A stretch of 13,104 nucleotides of DNA from F23-B02 sp946405205 (GTDB lineage: Bacteria; Bacillota; Clostridia; Oscillospirales; Oscillospiraceae). Below, in pieces: positions 11,713-13,104 of this stretch. The stretch covers positions 1 to 13,104 of the forward strand of contig CAMJGL010000034.1 of NCBI GenBank assembly GCA_946405205.1, in the 5' to 3' direction. Below the pieces are notes generated by a model. It was not told the DNA's origin and ran no database searches. It saw nothing but the letters and a program-made list of their open reading frames with translations. The translations under genes and the position numbers were made by a program. Positions within the stretch are counted from its first letter, which is position 1; every line of letters begins with the position of its first letter.

Positions 11713-13104
11713 TTATTCGACTGATATCATGTAGTAATACACGGGCTGGCCGCCGTTTACGACCGTGACCTCCGCGTCGGGGAACCTGTCCTCAAGCGCG
11801 GCGGCGGTCTCCTCGGCCTCGTCCTGCGTCACATTCTCGCCGTAGTAAACGGTGATGAGCTCGGGATCGAGCGGCTCAAAGGCCTCGCCCATCCTGCCGA
11901 GCATTTTGGGCATCTCGGTGAAGCTGCCGATGAGCTTGCCGTCAAGCAGCGCGAGATACTCGCCCGCGTGGATGGCGTAGCCGTCGAAATCGGAGTCACG
12001 CGCAGCGTAGGTCACCTGAGCGGTGTGAACGCTCTCGATGGACTCGTTCATAGCCTCGGCGATATCGGATATCTCCTTATCGGGGTCAAAGTTGAGCAGG
12101 GCGGTGATGCCCTGGGGGACTGTCTTTGTGGGGATGACGACGACTGTTTTATCCTCGCACAGGGGGATGCTCTGCTCGGCCGCCATGATGATGTTCTTGT
12201 TGTTGGGAAGGACGAACACGACCTCTGCGGGGGTGCGGTTTATCTCCTTGAGGATGTCCTCGGTGGAGGGGTTCATGGTCTGGCCGCCGGTGACGATGGT
12301 ATCGGCGCCGATCTCCCTGAACAGCTGAGCCATGCCCTCGCCCGCGCAGACGGAAACAACGCCGCAGCGCTTCTCGGGCGCGGCGGGAGCGTCGGAGCAC
12401 TCAAGCTCTCGCTCGATCTCCTCGAGATCGTCGGTGCTCTGCGCCTTTTTGCCGGCGAGTATATCCTCATGCTGGGTGCGCATATTCTCGATCTTTGCAA
12501 GCTCCAGCGTGCCGTAGCTCTGGGACTTGGTGAGAGCCTCGCCGGGGATGTTGGTGTGGACATGGACCTTGAAAGCCTCGTCGTCCTCGCCGATGACAAG
12601 ACTGTCGCCAATGCTGGAGAGATAGGCGCGCAGCGGCGTGAGGTCGACGTTGGGCTCGTGCTTGCGGACGATGAACACCGTGTCGAATGCGTAGGTGATC
12701 TCCTCGGTGCCGAAAACGTCAAATGCGCCGCTTTCGTTGGCGATAGCTCCGACCTCAACGGCGGTCCTGGGAGCCGCGACCTCGCCGCGCAGATAGGACA
12801 GCATAGCCCCGAAGATGACTATGTAGCCCTTGCCGCCTGCGTCGATAACTCCTGCCTTGCGGAGCACGGGGTTGAGGTTGACGGTGTTTTCAAGAGCTTC
12901 CTCTCCTATTTTGAGGGCGGTCTCGAGCATCTCTTCGATGTCGCTGCCCTTCTTTGTGTATTCCACCGCGGCGGCGGAGGTCATGCGCGCGACGGTCAGT
13001 ATAGTGCCCTCGGCGGGCTTCATGACAGCCTTGTAGGCCGCGTCGACGCCGTCCTCCATTGCGGCGGCAAATTCCTTTGCGCCGACGGTCTCCATACCCT
13101 TGAG
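11713..13104 (-). CDS. fakA: Fatty acid kinase FakA-like (DAK2/DegV-type) protein, 5' end outside the window
   Basis: 463 codons are visible; the frame runs open through the right edge (LKG precedes the methionine at 13095), so about 80-100 N-terminal residues are missing. FakA phosphorylates fatty acids held by FakB (DegV) proteins for phospholipid synthesis. Residue numbers count from the methionine at 13095. The end of the ATP-binding DhaL/DAK2 domain is seen at 1-105 (MKPAEGTILTVAR at 25-37, VIDAGGKGY at 83-91). The middle domain (about 130-185) contains ITYAFDTVF and KVHVHTNIPG with H178 and H180. A linker rich in acidic residues (about 215-240) leads to the C-terminal DegV-like domain (about 243-460; GGQTMNPST, LPNNKN). 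At the place where the family normally has a Cys in GYCTEF, this protein has D138. The paralogue role is uncertain because many Clostridia carry more than one DAK2 protein. Confidence 0.9.
   Translation of the reverse strand, partial: LKGMETVGAKEFAAAMEDGVDAAYKAVMKPAEGTILTVARMTSAAAVEYTKKGSDIEEMLETALKIGEEALENTVNLNPVLRKAGVIDAGGKGYIVIFGAMLSYLRGEVAAPRTAVEVGAIANESGAFDVFGTEEITYAFDTVFIVRKHEPNVDLTPLRAYLSSIGDSLVIGEDDEAFKVHVHTNIPGEALTKSQSYGTLELAKIENMRTQHEDILAGKKAQSTDDLEEIERELECSDAPAAPEKRCGVVSVCAGEGMAQLFREIGADTIVTGGQTMNPSTEDILKEINRTPAEVVFVLPNNKNIIMAAEQSIPLCEDKTVVVIPTKTVPQGITALLNFDPDKEISDIAEAMNESIESVHTAQVTYAARDSDFDGYAIHAGEYLALLDGKLIGSFTEMPKMLGRMGEAFEPLDPELITVYYGENVTQDEAEETAAALEDRFPDAEVTVVNGGQPVYYYMISVE

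Overview
The window looks like chromosome of an anaerobic, moderately GC-rich Firmicute of the Clostridia (Oscillospiraceae/Ruminococcaceae-like). Supporting signs are an oxygen-sensitive class III ribonucleotide reductase, a FakA-type fatty acid kinase, HI0933-family and COG2509 flavoproteins, AGGAGG-like ribosome binding sites and TTGACA/TATAAT-like promoters. The taxon is inferred from gene content, not proven. Nearly all genes lie on the minus strand; one, at 4558-5547, is on the plus strand.

Layout. 1-115 holds two terminator hairpins: one for an unseen gene to the left, one for trxB. 116-4131 (minus) is an nrdG-nrdD-trxB operon: the radical-SAM activase, the class III reductase with an extra redoxin domain at its C-terminus, and an NADPH-type thioredoxin reductase. 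Together they form a plausible complete anaerobic dNTP pathway in which NADPH electrons pass through TrxB to the fused redoxin and on to NrdD. The control region 4132-4557 carries a good minus-strand promoter, two NrdR-box-like palindromes exactly 42 bp apart, and a plus-strand promoter for the divergent gene. 4558-5547 (plus) encodes an HTH protein with six predicted membrane segments. A bidirectional hairpin at 5545-5572 separates it from the converging operon.

5590-8871 (minus) is moaC (molybdenum cofactor) followed by two FAD proteins (HI0933/BaiN-like and COG2509-like); the last pair overlap by 4 bp. 9021-10158 is a distinctly AT-rich islet of two minus-strand genes, a two-TM membrane protein and a DUF4279-like protein, under one strong promoter; it looks acquired. 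10309-11568 is a single-gene unit for a membrane glycosyltransferase of family 2 with a near-consensus promoter and a strong terminator. 11713-13104 is the 3' part of a fakA-like gene whose start lies beyond the right edge.

Most of the content is recognisable. The points most worth a second look are the NrdD-redoxin fusion beside trxB, the tandem NrdR boxes, a possible autoregulatory inverted repeat at the HTH-membrane gene promoter, the AT-rich two-gene islet, and an Asp in place of a probable zinc-ligand Cys in the FakA-like protein. I saw no tRNA, rRNA, CRISPR array, insertion sequence or recognisable riboswitch.
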